Part shown: piece after piece, positions 42,497-53,659 of the stretch
How the letters are laid out: each line of letters starts with the position of its first letter
Position numbering within the stretch: the first letter of the stretch is position 1
From: Corynebacterium yudongzhengii
Lineage (GTDB): Bacteria > Actinomycetota > Actinomycetes > Mycobacteriales > Mycobacteriaceae
Assembly: GCF_003065405.1 (NCBI RefSeq)
Contig: NZ_CP026947.1
Location: 186,001-250,000, forward strand
Length of the DNA stretch: 64,000 nt
Reading direction: 5' to 3'
Notes under the pieces: generated by a model
Database searches by the model: none
Seen by the model: only the letters and a program-made list of their open reading frames with translations
Told to the model about the DNA's origin: nothing
Position numbers and translations under genes: made by a program

Positions 42497-43938
42497 GAGG
42501 GTGTCAGGAAATTTGTGTGTGAGGCTCTGATCCAGAAGGAGTTTCACCGATAATGACAACGGTGACAACGAAGAAAAACCATGACCAGGACAAGGTCAAC
42601 GAGATCAGCGAGAAGCTGATGGAAAATCCTGAGCTCGCCAAGCTGATTGGCGAGTTGTCGACGTCCACCGATAACGCCAGCGACCTGGTCAAAGCCCTGT
42701 TGCAGGCATCGATTAACGCTGGTTTTGCAGGCGGAAATGGATGCCCATTTGGGCTACGGTCATTCCGACCGGACGATGAAGGCCCAGGTTGAACCAACAC
42801 AGGGTAGTAACCACCGCAACGGGTCGTAGACCAAGACCGTCAATTCTGGGCACGGCGCGTTGGAAGGGATCGTGCCCAGGGATCGTTCCGGCACGTTTAC
42901 TGCCCAGATGGTGCCCAAGGGCTCACGCCGGCTGACAGAGCTCGATGACATGATCATCTCGCTGTACGCCGGTGGGATGACAGTGCGTGATATTCAGCAC
43001 CATCTTGGCTCCACCCTGGGGGTGGATATGAGCCCGGATACGATCAGCACGATTACCGATGCAGTCTTAGACGAGGTGATGATCTGGCAGAACCGTCAAC
43101 TCGACGAGTTCTACCCAGTAATCTTTTTTGATGCGCTACGCGTGAAGATCCGCGATGGCCACCGTGTAGTCAACAAGGCGTGCTACATGGCGGTGGGCAT
43201 CGACATAGACGGTATCAAGCACATCCTGGGCTTGTGGATTGCTGATAATGAAGGTGCCGCCTTTTGGGCATCTGTGTGCGCAGATCTGGCCAACCGTGGC
43301 GTCCAGGATGTCTTCATCGTCTGCTGTGATGGTCTTAAAGGTCTACCGGAAGCTTGTGGAGGCAACCTGGCCACATTCGATGGTACAAACCTGCATCGTG
43401 CACCTGATCCGGGCGGCGAATAGGTGGGTGTCCTATCAGGACCGAAAACCCGTCTCCAGTGCGCTACGTGCGATCTAGACGGCCGTAAACGAAGATACCG
43501 CCCGTGCCAGCTTAGATGCGTTCGAAACCTCTGAGCTTGGCCAGAAGTACCCGCAGTCGGTGAATATCTGGCGTGATGCGTGGGAACGGTTCGTGGGGTT
43601 TCTGCAGTTCCCGCCAGCGGCGCGCAAGGTGATATACACCACGAATTCAATCGAGTCACTCAATGCTGAGCTGCGTAAAGCTACCCGAAACCGGGGCCAG
43701 TTCCCGAACGATACAGCAGCACTGAAGACGCTTTGGTTGATGATGTGCACCATCGAAGACTAACGCGTTGCCAAACGCGCGAAGCAAGCCAAGCGTGCCG
43801 TTGAGTGCAACGGGTATGTTCAAGGAGCGAAGGCCAATGGCTGGAAACAAGCCATCAACCAACTAGCTGTGGCATACCCAGACCGATTCGCGGACTACCT
43901 GTAAACCACCCCCCGCACACAAACTATCGGACGCTCTC
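42497..43938 (+). mobile_element. Second IS256-family element, decayed
   Basis: 1442 bp between imperfect inverted repeats, left GAGGGTGTCAGGAAATTTGT (42497) and, on the complement at the right, GAGAGCGTCCGATAGTTTGT (ending 43938). The transposase inside is broken. It differs clearly from the intact IS256-family element at 39671-41096, so it is a separate IS. Confidence 0.78.
42553..43904 (+). pseudogene. Degenerate IS256-family transposase
   Basis: Similarity starts with MTTVTTKKNHDQDKVNEISE, shifts frame near 42735 (ASINAGF then AEMDAHLGYGHSDRTMKAQ), meets a TAG at 42827 and resumes as GIVPRDRSGTFTAQMVPKGS. It continues to VIFFDALRVKIRDG and DVFIVCCDGLKGLPEA, shifts frame again near 43360, meets TAG near 43478 and TAA near 43761, and ends in NGWKQAINQLAVAYPDRFADYL. 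The DDE core is recognisable (first Asp in FFDAL, second in CCDGL, Glu in NSIESLNAELRK), but multiple lesions prevent a product. Confidence 0.85.
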
Positions 43939-44191
43939 AGGTGCGGAGGCTAATGGGCAGAGTTATTCCATCACGATCCACAACGGGCTTACCGGTAGAT
44001 ACTCGTTCAACGTCGACTAGCTGTTAGGCGTTAACGCACCATAAGCGCCCGGCGAGCGTCCGCATGCAGCGCTATAGCCAGCAAGCCACAACAGTCCCAA
44101 CAGCCGCACCTCCCTTCACACACCCCACGCAACAAGCCCGAACCCCCAAACACCCCCGGAATCCACCCGCACGCAACGTAAGATTCCGGGT
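43939..44191. other. Spacer at the right edge of the accessory island
   Basis: A short open stretch just after the IS reads SYSITIHNGLTGRYSFNVD and then a stop, possibly the tail of a gene truncated by the element. The remainder up to 44191 is C-rich and holds no gene. A GCGCTATAGCCAGC sequence at about 44070-44085 is vaguely like the edge of the arm repeat. Confidence 0.4.
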
Positions 44192-45904
44192 ATGACACCC
44201 CAGACGACCACCGCCTACACCCATTCATCGCATAGCAGCCAGAGCAGCCAGAGCAACCGTACCCACCTTTGGCCGTTGATTGTCGTCGTGATCGCGGGCC
44301 TCGCGATCCGCACGGTCGTGGCTGCGCAGGGGTGGTTCTACTGGGACGACCTCATCCTTTTGGGCACGGCCCGCGAGACGCCGCTCGGCGAGCTGTTGTT
44401 CACCGAGCACGACGGGCACCTAATGCCCGGGTCCTGGCTGGTGATCTGGCTGTTTGCGCAGCTCACCGAAGGTTTTAACTGGCCGGCGGGGGTGGCGGCC
44501 CTGGGGTTCGGCAACTTGCTGGCGGTCGGAGCGGTCGCGTATGCGGCGTGGCGCATCCGCCCGTCGAGCGCCTGGTGGGTCACCGGGATCTACGCGCTGA
44601 CGCCGCTGACGCTGCCGGTGACCACGTGGGCGGCGGCCGCGGTCAACTCGCTGCCGCTGCACGCGATGATGGCGGTGTGGTTGGTGCATGCGTGGTTGTA
44701 CGTGCGGCGTCGGCACCCGGGGGATCTGGCGATTGTGCTCTTGGCGGTCTTCGCCGCCTGCCTGTTCAGCGAGCGCGCGCTTCTTGCCGCCCCGGCCTCG
44801 CTGCTGTTGGTCGCGGCGTGGGCGTGGGCGCTGCAGCGGGGGATGCTGCCCGTGGCGAAGCTCAGCGCGCCGCTGATCGGCCCGGCAGTCGTGTGGGCGG
44901 TGGTGTATGCGCTGGTGGTGGGCAATCCTTCGTCGGAAAGCCGGGGGGACTTCGGCGCGCTGGTCCATGCCGGCTACCTGGATGCGTTCTTGCCGACGCT
45001 TATCGGCGGCCCCTGGGACTGGGGCCGGTGGCACCCGGGCCCGCCGTTTACTGATCCGCCGCTGGCCGCCGTGGTGCTCGGGGTGCTCGCAGCGGTGCTG
45101 GTGCTCCTGTTCGCTCTGACCTCCCGGGCCCTGCCAGCGGTGATCGTGGTCGGAGCCTACCCGCTGCTGCCGATAATGGCGCTCGCGCTGGCTCGTGGCG
45201 GCGACGCCACCGCGGCGGAGATCACCCAGACGCTGCGTCACTTCGCGGAGGTCGCGGTCTTCGTCGTACTCACCGTGGCGGTGCTGGTGCGCGGGCGCCT
45301 GCGCATCCCGGGCGCGGTGGTGCTGGTGGTCTTGGCGGTGAGCAGCTTGGTCAGCACGCTTACCTACGCGCGCAGCTGGGCGGATCAGCCGGCGGGCGAT
45401 TACTTCACCACGCTGCAGGCGCAGCTCGACGAGCGCGCCGAGCCCATCTTCGACCAGGCTGTGCCCCTCGAGGTGCTGCTGCCCATCGCGCACCCCTATC
45501 ACCGGCTGGGCGCGCTGCTGTCGGAGGAGGATATCGGCGCGGTCACTCGCGAGCCGGCGCTTGTCGACGCCCAAGGCAACCTCATCGCCGCAGAGCTCTA
45601 CCCGGTGCGTGCCACGGAGCAGGAGCCGGGCTGCGTGTCGGCGGGAAAGACCCGCACGATCGCGCTCGACGGGCCCTTGATGGCCCGCGATTGGGTGATC
45701 AGGCTCAACGTTTTGACCGGTGAGGATGGTGACTTCGAGATATCCATCGTCGACGGCGATCCGGTGCGGGTGGCCGCCCGTGATGGGCTGGAGCAGCTGC
45801 ACATCTCGGCTGCCGGTGGCGGTGAGGAGATCACCGTCGCAAGCTTCGATACCGAGCTGTGCCTGGGCCGTAGCGAGGTCGGGCTGCTCGCGCCCAGCCG
45901 TTAG
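44192..45904 (+). CDS. Polytopic membrane protein, GT-C glycosyltransferase-like (Rv3635-like)
   Basis: 570 residues with about ten hydrophobic helices in the first 400, then a soluble domain of about 170 residues containing two cysteines. The first extracytoplasmic loop has WFYWDDLILLGTARE, and acidic pairs in this place are typical of GT-C transferases that use polyprenyl-phosphate sugars. M. tuberculosis Rv3635, a large membrane protein, occupies the same position next to galE and ppgS. The PpgS-like enzyme at 52106-52810 could provide its lipid-linked donor. The acceptor is unknown. Overlaps the convergent synthetase gene by four bases. Confidence 0.75.
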   Translation: MTPQTTTAYTHSSHSSQSSQSNRTHLWPLIVVVIAGLAIRTVVAAQGWFYWDDLILLGTARETPLGELLFTEHDGHLMPGSWLVIWLFAQLTEGFNWPAGVAALGFGNLLAVGAVAYAAWRIRPSSAWWVTGIYALTPLTLPVTTWAAAAVNSLPLHAMMAVWLVHAWLYVRRRHPGDLAIVLLAVFAACLFSERALLAAPASLLLVAAWAWALQRGMLPVAKLSAPLIGPAVVWAVVYALVVGNPSSESRGDFGALVHAGYLDAFLPTLIGGPWDWGRWHPGPPFTDPPLAAVVLGVLAAVLVLLFALTSRALPAVIVVGAYPLLPIMALALARGGDATAAEITQTLRHFAEVAVFVVLTVAVLVRGRLRIPGAVVLVVLAVSSLVSTLTYARSWADQPAGDYFTTLQAQLDERAEPIFDQAVPLEVLLPIAHPYHRLGALLSEEDIGAVTREPALVDAQGNLIAAELYPVRATEQEPGCVSAGKTRTIALDGPLMARDWVIRLNVLTGEDGDFEISIVDGDPVRVAARDGLEQLHISAAGGGEEITVASFDTELCLGRSEVGLLAPSR

Positions 45905-47541
45905 TTCGGCAGGAAACGCGGCACGACCTTGCCGACGGCGTTGCGCGGCAGCTCGTCGACGAAGTGGACATCGCGGGGGATCGAGTGCTCCACGAGGCGG
46001 TCGCGCACCCAGTCGCGCACGGAGTTCTCGGTGAGGGCGCGGCCGTCGTCGGAATCCTCCCGCACGATCCAGACGGCGATGCGGGCGAAGGAATGGTCGT
46101 CGTCGACACCCTGGGCTGTGAGGTCCCGGATGCCGGGCATGGGCTCGAGGACCTCCTCGACGCTGCGCGGGTAGACGTTTTCGCCTCCGACGATGATCAT
46201 GTCGTCGACACGCCCGAGCACGTGCAGGCGGCCTTCTTCATCCAGGTAGCCGGAATCGCCCATCTGGATGAGGTCGCCGACGCGCACGATCGGGATGTTC
46301 GGGTTGGTGTAGCCGGTCAGGGAGGTGGAGTTGCGCAGGAAGATCCGGCCGACCTCGCCGTTGGGCACTTCGTTGCCGTCGTCGTCGAGGATCTTCAGCC
46401 GGGTGCCGGCGGAGACCTCGCCGGCGATCGTGGGATCGGCGGCGATCTCCTCGGCGGTGGCGCCGGCGGCCAGGGTGAGCTCGGTGGAGCCGTAGATGTT
46501 GCACAGGATCTTGCCGAAGCGCTTGTGTACCTCTTCCACCAGCGCCGGGGTCAGTGCATGGCCGGAGGAGGCCAGGTACTTCAGCGACGAGGTGTCGTAG
46601 TCTTTCTGGTTCTCCAGCTGCAGCATCTGCTTGAAGAAGATGGGGGAGGAAAACAGGCCGTCGCAGCGGTACTTCTCGATCTGCTGGAAGCACTTCTCCG
46701 GGTCGAAGACGCGCTGAGTGACCACCGTGTTGCGGGCGGCGAAGACGACGTTAGTCATCGCCCAGCCCCAGGTGTGGAACATGGAGGCGGTCATCTGCAC
46801 GCGCTGGTCGGCGTGGATCGGGATGGCGCGCACGATGCCCTGGAGGACCACCGGCAGCTTCGGCTCCGGGCGCACCACGCCCTTGGGGATGCCGGTGGTG
46901 CCCGAGCTCATGAGTACGATGTCGCCGTGGTCGGGAAACACCGGCAGGCGGATCTCTTGGACGGCCTCCGGGTGGCGCACGATCTTCTCGATGGTCAGCT
47001 CATCCGGGTGCGCCTCGCTGGTGTGGGCGATGATCGGCAGGGTGCCGGGGCGATCGGGGATGCGCTCGGCGAACTCGTCGTCGATGAACAAGACGTTGAT
47101 GTCGTTTTCCTCGATCGAGCCGAGCAGCTGGTCTGCCGAGGAACCCACGTTGAGCAGGTACATCGTGGCACCCGCGTAGCCCTTGGCGGCCATGGGCAAA
47201 AGCATGCCGCGGCCGTTGCGGGCCATGATGCCGATGCGCAGCTTGTCCAGCCCGAGGGAGAGCAGGTACTTCGCCAGGGTCTGTGCCTGCTGTTGGAACT
47301 GGCGGTAGGTGAGGGTGCCGTCGTCGTCGATAAGCGCGAGACGATCCGGGACGGAGGAGGCGCCGGTCTCTACCTCGCGGGCGAGGGTGAAGCGGTAGCG
47401 CGCCAGGTTCGGCAGGAGTGCGGCGGTGTCGCGGAGGCGGGCTTTGGTGTCGATGATGCCAGTGCGAAACAGCGACGGGACGAACGAAGTGAGAGAGCGG
47501 GCCTCGAACGCCGCGGACTGCAGGGGGTTCAGGGTGGTCAT
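45901..47541 (-). CDS. Acyl-CoA synthetase / acyl-AMP ligase (FadD-like)
   Basis: 546 residues. The AMP-binding signature MSSGTTGIPKG, motif IYGSTE, GRVDDMIIVGGENVYP and the C-terminal catalytic lysine region RNAVGKVV are complete. Activates a carboxylic acid, probably a fatty acid, to acyl-AMP and then acyl-CoA. Chain length cannot be read from sequence. It is an isolated minus-strand gene, and no pks or thioesterase neighbour suggests a special role. Confidence 0.9.
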   Translation of the reverse strand: MTTLNPLQSAAFEARSLTSFVPSLFRTGIIDTKARLRDTAALLPNLARYRFTLAREVETGASSVPDRLALIDDDGTLTYRQFQQQAQTLAKYLLSLGLDKLRIGIMARNGRGMLLPMAAKGYAGATMYLLNVGSSADQLLGSIEENDINVLFIDDEFAERIPDRPGTLPIIAHTSEAHPDELTIEKIVRHPEAVQEIRLPVFPDHGDIVLMSSGTTGIPKGVVRPEPKLPVVLQGIVRAIPIHADQRVQMTASMFHTWGWAMTNVVFAARNTVVTQRVFDPEKCFQQIEKYRCDGLFSSPIFFKQMLQLENQKDYDTSSLKYLASSGHALTPALVEEVHKRFGKILCNIYGSTELTLAAGATAEEIAADPTIAGEVSAGTRLKILDDDGNEVPNGEVGRIFLRNSTSLTGYTNPNIPIVRVGDLIQMGDSGYLDEEGRLHVLGRVDDMIIVGGENVYPRSVEEVLEPMPGIRDLTAQGVDDDHSFARIAVWIVREDSDDGRALTENSVRDWVRDRLVEHSIPRDVHFVDELPRNAVGKVVPRFLPN

Positions 47542-47774
47542 TGGGTAGAGCTACTCCTTGGTCGGTCGGACGGACGCAACGGTTGAACTCAGCACAGATC
47601 CACGCTGTGGTTTAAGTTAACGCTGGCTAGGAATGGCCGATGAGTTAGTGTAGGTCGTTGTGGTTTTGGTTTTGAAAGCCAAGCTGTACACTGACTACTG
47701 TGGTTCGTGTGCCTAAAGGATTGCATGTTATTTATATCTCCGGCGAGTTCCCGGTTGTTACTAAGGAGATTTTA

Positions 47775-48623
47775 ATGTTGCTCACAATCACCGCCCGGCG
47801 CCTCGTTGCCGTGGTTGCCGCGCTAGTCGCCGGCATTGCCCTCATGCTCGGCCCCGCTGCCACGAATTCGCAGGCGCAGGAGCGCAATGCCGTCATCTTC
47901 GGTGACTCGGTCATCGCGAACCCGACCGTGCCGGAATACCTCGCCGGCGGCATCGGCAACGGCCAGCTCGGCTCCTCGGGTAACCCGCACCGCGGCTGCC
48001 CCCAGGGCCAGTTCACCTGGGGCCGCGCCGCCACGGCGAAGCTGGGACTCGCGGTGCGCGACTACTCCTGCTCCGGCGCCGTATCGATCTCTGCGGGCCC
48101 GCAGGTCTCCGCCCAGGTGGATCGCGCCCTGTCCACTGGCGGGCTGAACCCCGGCACCCAGCGGGTGATCATCTCCACCGGCTTCAATGACACCTACAAC
48201 AACCGCCACCTGAATGACGCGCAGCTTAATGCCACGTTCGTCGGCGCCATGGCCCCGCAGATCCAGCGCATCCGCAACGCCGCGCCGAACGCCCGGATCC
48301 AGATCGTGGGCTACCCGGCGCTGACACAGGGCGATTTCGTCTGTCTCTTCCATGTCGGCCCGGAAATCTCGGACACCACCTTCTTCCCGGACGCGAACCG
48401 CTGGCAGTGGCAGGCGCAGAACATGCAGCGCGCCCTGGCGAGCGCCACCGGCGTCGAGTTTCTTGACTTGAAGCCGTCGACCGCCCACAATCACATGTGT
48501 GCTCCGGATCACCAGCGCATGTGGGCCGGCATTGTCGACTTCTACGCTGGGCCCGGCAATCTGCCGCTGCATGTCAACCATCGCGGCCACGAACACGTCG
48601 CGAACGTGATCGCTGCTAGCTAA
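47775..48623 (+). CDS. Secreted SGNH/GDSL-type esterase
   Basis: 282 residues from ATG 47775 with AAGGAG eight bases upstream. The frame is open to 47700 without similarity. Signal peptide in residues 1-35 (cleavage near SQA-QE). Catalytic Ser 45 lies in FGDSV, GFNDTY gives the GxND block and HVNHRGHEHV near the end supplies the His. Relatives act on lipids or on acyl groups of envelope polymers. Followed by a strong terminator. Confidence 0.87.
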   Translation: MLLTITARRLVAVVAALVAGIALMLGPAATNSQAQERNAVIFGDSVIANPTVPEYLAGGIGNGQLGSSGNPHRGCPQGQFTWGRAATAKLGLAVRDYSCSGAVSISAGPQVSAQVDRALSTGGLNPGTQRVIISTGFNDTYNNRHLNDAQLNATFVGAMAPQIQRIRNAAPNARIQIVGYPALTQGDFVCLFHVGPEISDTTFFPDANRWQWQAQNMQRALASATGVEFLDLKPSTAHNHMCAPDHQRMWAGIVDFYAGPGNLPLHVNHRGHEHVANVIAAS

Positions 48624-48639
48624 CACGCCGGCGCCTTTC

Positions 48640-48684
48640 AGGCCCCGATCCCCACGAGTTCTTAAGGGGATCGGGGCCTTTGTT
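48640..48684 (+). terminator. Rho-independent terminator after the SGNH esterase
   Basis: A perfect 14-bp stem AGGCCCCGATCCCC/GGGGATCGGGGCCT (48640-48653 with 48666-48679) followed by TTGTT. Confidence 0.88.
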
Positions 48685-48944
48685 ATGCCTGGATATGTCC
48701 GAAAAGCGTGAAAATCCCCTTATTTATCGCCTAATCCACCCCGCATTGATATCACCTGTCCGTCAGTCGAACCTTGTTTTCATTAACGGGCCCTTGTTGG
48801 AATTCGTTGGTACGGTGGGCGCGTAAGCGCGTTGCAAGCGTGTTCGGAGTTCGGGAAACCACGCTCGGACGCGTTTCCGGGGGAGAAGCACACGCAACCC
48901 GGAAAAGATCGCAACGGAAGTCCGATATCGTTTTAAGGAGCCGA

Positions 48945-50039
48945 ATGTCCACCACTGTGAAGGGAATCATCGCCCGCGAGAAGGGTGCCGAGGTCGAACT
49001 GACCGACATCGTCATCCCGGAGCCGGGCCCGAACGACGTCATCGTCAAGGTCAAGTCCTGCGGTGTCTGCCACACCGACCTGGGTTACCGCAACGGTGAC
49101 ATCGAGGATGCCTTCCCCTTCCTGCTGGGCCACGAGTCCGCTGCGGTCGTCGAGACCGTCGGTGAGGACGTCACCCACGTCAAAGAAGGCGACTACGTCA
49201 TCCTCAACTGGCGCGCCGTCTGTGGCGAGTGCCGCGCCTGCAAGAAGGGTGAGCCGAAGTACTGCTTCAACACCTTCAACGCCTCCAAGTCCATGACCCT
49301 GACCGACGGCACCGAGCTCACCCCGGCGCTGGGTATCGGCTCCTTCGCCGAGAAGACCCTCGTCCACGAGCGTCAGTGCACCAAGGTCAACCCGGAGGCA
49401 GACCCGGCTGCCGTCGGTCTGCTCGGCTGCGGCATCATGGCCGGCCTGGGGGCTGCCGTGAACACCGGTGAGATCTCCTACGGCGAGTCCGTCGCCGTCT
49501 TCGGCCTGGGGGGTGTCGGCATGGCTGCCGTCGCTGGCGCGAAGCTGGCTGGTGCCGGCAAGATCATCGCCGTCGACATCGACGAGCGCAAGACCGAGTG
49601 GGCCAAGGGCCTGGGTGCCACCCACACCATCAACTCGAAGGACATGAGCGTGGAAGAGGTCGCCGAGGCCGTCCGCGAACTCACCGATGGTTTCGGTACC
49701 GACGTCGCCATCGACGCCGTCGGCATCATGCCGACCTTCCAGCAGGCCTTCTACTCCCGCGACCACGCGGGCCGCATGGTCATGGTCGGCGTGCCGAACC
49801 TCACCGACAAGATCGACCTGCCCGCCATCGACTTCTACAGCCGCGGCGGCTCCCTGCGTCCCGCCTGGTACGGCGACTGCCTGCCGGAGCGCGACTTCCC
49901 GGCCTACACTCAGCTTTTCGAGAACGGCCAGCTGCCGCTTGATAAGTTTGTCACTGAGCGCATCCCGCTCGACGCCGTTGAGGATGCGTTCGAGACCATG
50001 AAGAAGGGTAACGTTCTGCGATCGGTGGTGGTTCTTTAA
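48945..50039 (+). CDS. S-(hydroxymethyl)mycothiol dehydrogenase (mycothiol-dependent formaldehyde dehydrogenase)
   Basis: 364 residues from ATG 48945 with AAGGAG four bases upstream. Zinc-type alcohol dehydrogenase: catalytic ligands C42 (CGVCHTD), H63 (GHES) and C162 (LLGCGI), structural zinc cysteines 93, 96, 99 and 107, NAD site FGLGGVG (186-192). The sequence pattern is that of the MscR/FadH class, which oxidises the formaldehyde-mycothiol adduct and can reduce S-nitrosomycothiol. The next gene overlaps by one base (TAATG) and encodes a metallo-hydrolase suited to release the product from mycothiol. Confidence 0.92.
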   Translation: MSTTVKGIIAREKGAEVELTDIVIPEPGPNDVIVKVKSCGVCHTDLGYRNGDIEDAFPFLLGHESAAVVETVGEDVTHVKEGDYVILNWRAVCGECRACKKGEPKYCFNTFNASKSMTLTDGTELTPALGIGSFAEKTLVHERQCTKVNPEADPAAVGLLGCGIMAGLGAAVNTGEISYGESVAVFGLGGVGMAAVAGAKLAGAGKIIAVDIDERKTEWAKGLGATHTINSKDMSVEEVAEAVRELTDGFGTDVAIDAVGIMPTFQQAFYSRDHAGRMVMVGVPNLTDKIDLPAIDFYSRGGSLRPAWYGDCLPERDFPAYTQLFENGQLPLDKFVTERIPLDAVEDAFETMKKGNVLRSVVVL

Positions 50040-50671
50040 TGACTGACCAGCTGCGTATTGATCACGTCGAGACCAACGGCACCTTCGCCCTCGATGGCGG
50101 AGAGTGGAACGTCGATAACAACATCTGGCTCGTCGGCGACGATAAGGATGTCTACATTATCGACGCTGCCCACGACGCGAATCCGATCATCGAGGCTGTC
50201 GGTGACCGCAACGTGCGCGGCATCATCTGCACCCACGGTCACAACGATCACGTGACCGTCGCACCGGAGCTTTCCGCAAAGCTGTCCGCGCCGATTTACC
50301 TGCACGGCGGCGATAAGATGTTGTGGGACATGACGCACCCGGACACGGGCTTCATCGAGATGCAGAACATGCAGACCTTCCGGATCGCGGGTACGGACAT
50401 GAAGGTGCTCAACACCCCGGGTCACTCGCCTGGTTCGTGCTGCCTGTACCTGCCGGAGGCCAACGAGCTCTTCGCCGGCGACACCCTGTTCCAGGGCGGT
50501 CCGGGCGCGACGGGCCGGTCGTTCTCCTCGTTCGACACGATCATCGACTCGATCGAGACCTCGATTCTGACCCTGCCCGCCGAGACCCAGGTACGCACCG
50601 GCCACGGCCCCCACACCACGGTGGGCGACGAGGCCCCGTACCTCGAGGAGTGGAAGCGTCGCGGGTACTAA
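50039..50671 (+). CDS. Metallo-beta-lactamase fold hydrolase, probable mycothiol thioesterase partner
   Basis: 210 residues, start inside the stop of the dehydrogenase gene. THGHNDH (H66, H68, D70, H71), NTPGHSPGSC, FAGDTLF and GHGPHT complete a glyoxalase II-like metal site. Coupling to mycothiol-dependent formaldehyde oxidation, with hydrolysis of S-formylmycothiol, is inferred from the translational overlap and the conserved pairing in actinobacteria. Confidence 0.87.
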   Translation: MTDQLRIDHVETNGTFALDGGEWNVDNNIWLVGDDKDVYIIDAAHDANPIIEAVGDRNVRGIICTHGHNDHVTVAPELSAKLSAPIYLHGGDKMLWDMTHPDTGFIEMQNMQTFRIAGTDMKVLNTPGHSPGSCCLYLPEANELFAGDTLFQGGPGATGRSFSSFDTIIDSIETSILTLPAETQVRTGHGPHTTVGDEAPYLEEWKRRGY

Positions 50672-50696
50672 AAGGACCCGCTCTTCCACCTACCTC

Positions 50697-50743
50697 AGGC
50701 CGCGCGCGAGGACTAGTGCCTCGACATCGCGGCCTCTTCTTGT
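50697..50743 (+). terminator. Terminator after the mycothiol operon
   Basis: AGGCCGCG/CGCGGCCT stem (50697-50704 with 50728-50735), followed by CTTCTTGT. Confidence 0.65.
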
Positions 50744-50817
50744 AAGATCCTCCGGGGTGAATATTGATCGCCTGGCAGGATCTGCATGAACTTGACCAGG
50801 GCCTCGGGGCGGTTTAG

Positions 50818-52105
<1,288 letters not shown>

Positions 52106-52109
<4 letters not shown>

Positions 52110-52810
52110 GGCAATCTCTTCGATACCAATCCGTCGGCCAGGATGTTCACGCCGTTGATCAGCGACTGGCCCTTGCTCATGGAGTATTCGGTGTACAGGA
52201 TCTCGACGGGCTCCTCGGCCACCCGCCAGCCGTTCTCGACGATCGCACTGACGATCTCGGAGGCGTGCGACATCCCGTTCATCCGGATGTTCATGCCGTC
52301 GGCCACCTTCTTGTTGAACGCCCGCAGCCCGTTGTGGGTGTCCGTCAGCCCGAGCTTACGGGAGCTCGCCGACAGCTTCGCGATGATCGGCAAGATGATG
52401 CGCTTAAGCAGGGGCACCTTCGTGCGGCGTCGCTCCTTATCGCCGAAGCGGGTGCCGACGATAATGTCCACCTCTTCGTGGCGCAGCCGCTCGACCATCC
52501 GGACGACATCGTCCACCTGGTGCTGGCCGTCGGCATCGAAGGTGACGAAAAACCGGGCGCCCGGGCGCGAGCGGGCGAACTCGATACCGGTCTGCAGCGC
52601 GGCGCCTTGCCCCAGGTTGGCCGGGTGATCGACGAGCCAGGCACCGCCGGCGTGGATCGCCTCGGCGGAGTTATCCCGCGAGCCATCGTTGACCGCGATG
52701 ATGTTCGGGAAGGTCTCGCGCGCGTGTTCAATGACCGACTGGATGACCGGCCCCTCGTTAAAGCAGGGGATGATCAGCCAGGTGTCCTCGAACCCGGTAG
52801 AAGTCTCCAT
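52106..52810 (-). CDS. GT2 polyprenyl-phosphate glycosyltransferase (PpgS-like)
   Basis: 234 residues. DPM1-type GT-A fold with LIIPCFNEG, VNDGSRD, LGQGAALQTG and TFDADGQHQ (metal-binding Asp). Lacks its own membrane helices and so is probably recruited by the overlapping DUF2304 protein. Rv3631 (PpgS) makes polyprenyl-phospho-N-acetylgalactosamine for decoration of arabinogalactan. The same donor is plausible but not provable here. Confidence 0.87.
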
Positions 52811-52831
52811 AGCAATTAAAGATCCTAGCGT

Positions 52832-53650
52832 TTAGCGATGAAACAACCGAGAATATACACGGCGCAGAAGTGGCGCCGGCAATAGCCGGTAAGCCGAGCG
52901 CACGAGCATGTTGAGCACCGCGCGCGGCTGCGAGATCAGACCGTAGTGGACCAGGTTGCGTTGCATCTGGGCATCGGCGGCGAACATCTCCTTGCCGGTG
53001 CGGCGGCCGAACTGCTCGTCGGAGACCCGGAAATACGTCAGCGGCTCCGGGAGGTTCACAAAGCGATACCCGCCGGTCGCCAGGCGCGCCCACAGGTCGT
53101 AGTCCTCCATGAAGTGCACGTCCCGGTAGCCGCCGGCGGCGCGGACCGCGTCGGTACGCATCATCACCGACGGGTGGTTCACCGGCGTGTTGATCCGCAG
53201 ATACTTCAGGATCTCCTCGTGGCTTTCGGGCATCCGGCGCACGTTATCCCCGTCGCCGGGGTGTTTTTGGAACTCGGCTACGGCGGTACCGCAGACGTCG
53301 AGATCCGGGTCCCTGGCAAACGCCTCCAGCTGGGTGGCGAAGCGCTCGGGATAGGCGATGTCGTCGGCATCTAGGCGGGCGATGAAGTCACTGCTGATCG
53401 TCTCCAGGCCCGCCTGGCACGCCGGGCCCAAGCCCTGGTTGGTCTCTAACTCGACGGTGCGTGCGCTCGGCTCGGAGGCACAGAAGCCGTCGATGACCTG
53501 GCGCAGCCGATCGGGGATCGGCCCGTCGATGACGATGACGATCTCGTCGGCCGGGCGCGTCTGTGCGATCAACGAGCTCAACGCCGCCGAGAGCTGAACG
53601 GGGTCGTTGCCGTGATAGGAGGAGATCAACACGCTGAGGGTGGGCATCAT
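52832..53650 (-). CDS. Family 2 glycosyltransferase
   Basis: 272 residues. LSVLISSYHGNDP at the N-terminus, then IVIDGP, IARLDADDIAYPERF (metal-binding DAD) and MEDYDLWARLA give a GT-A family 2 enzyme. The C-terminal 50 residues are basic and amphipathic, as in membrane-associated sugar transferases. It stands nine bases downstream of rmlA in the rhamnose cluster, so a rhamnosyl or related envelope glycan transfer is likely. Its sequence does not look like WbbL closely enough for me to name it. Confidence 0.84.
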   Translation of the reverse strand: MMPTLSVLISSYHGNDPVQLSAALSSLIAQTRPADEIVIVIDGPIPDRLRQVIDGFCASEPSARTVELETNQGLGPACQAGLETISSDFIARLDADDIAYPERFATQLEAFARDPDLDVCGTAVAEFQKHPGDGDNVRRMPESHEEILKYLRINTPVNHPSVMMRTDAVRAAGGYRDVHFMEDYDLWARLATGGYRFVNLPEPLTYFRVSDEQFGRRTGKEMFAADAQMQRNLVHYGLISQPRAVLNMLVRSAYRLLPAPLLRRVYSRLFHR

Positions 53651-53659
53651 CGGGACCTT

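Noticed and set aside
45964..47586. A 540-codon plus-strand frame opposite the acyl-CoA synthetase
   Set aside because: Shadow of the AMP-binding enzyme frame; composition is Val/Gly/His/Arg-rich without motifs.
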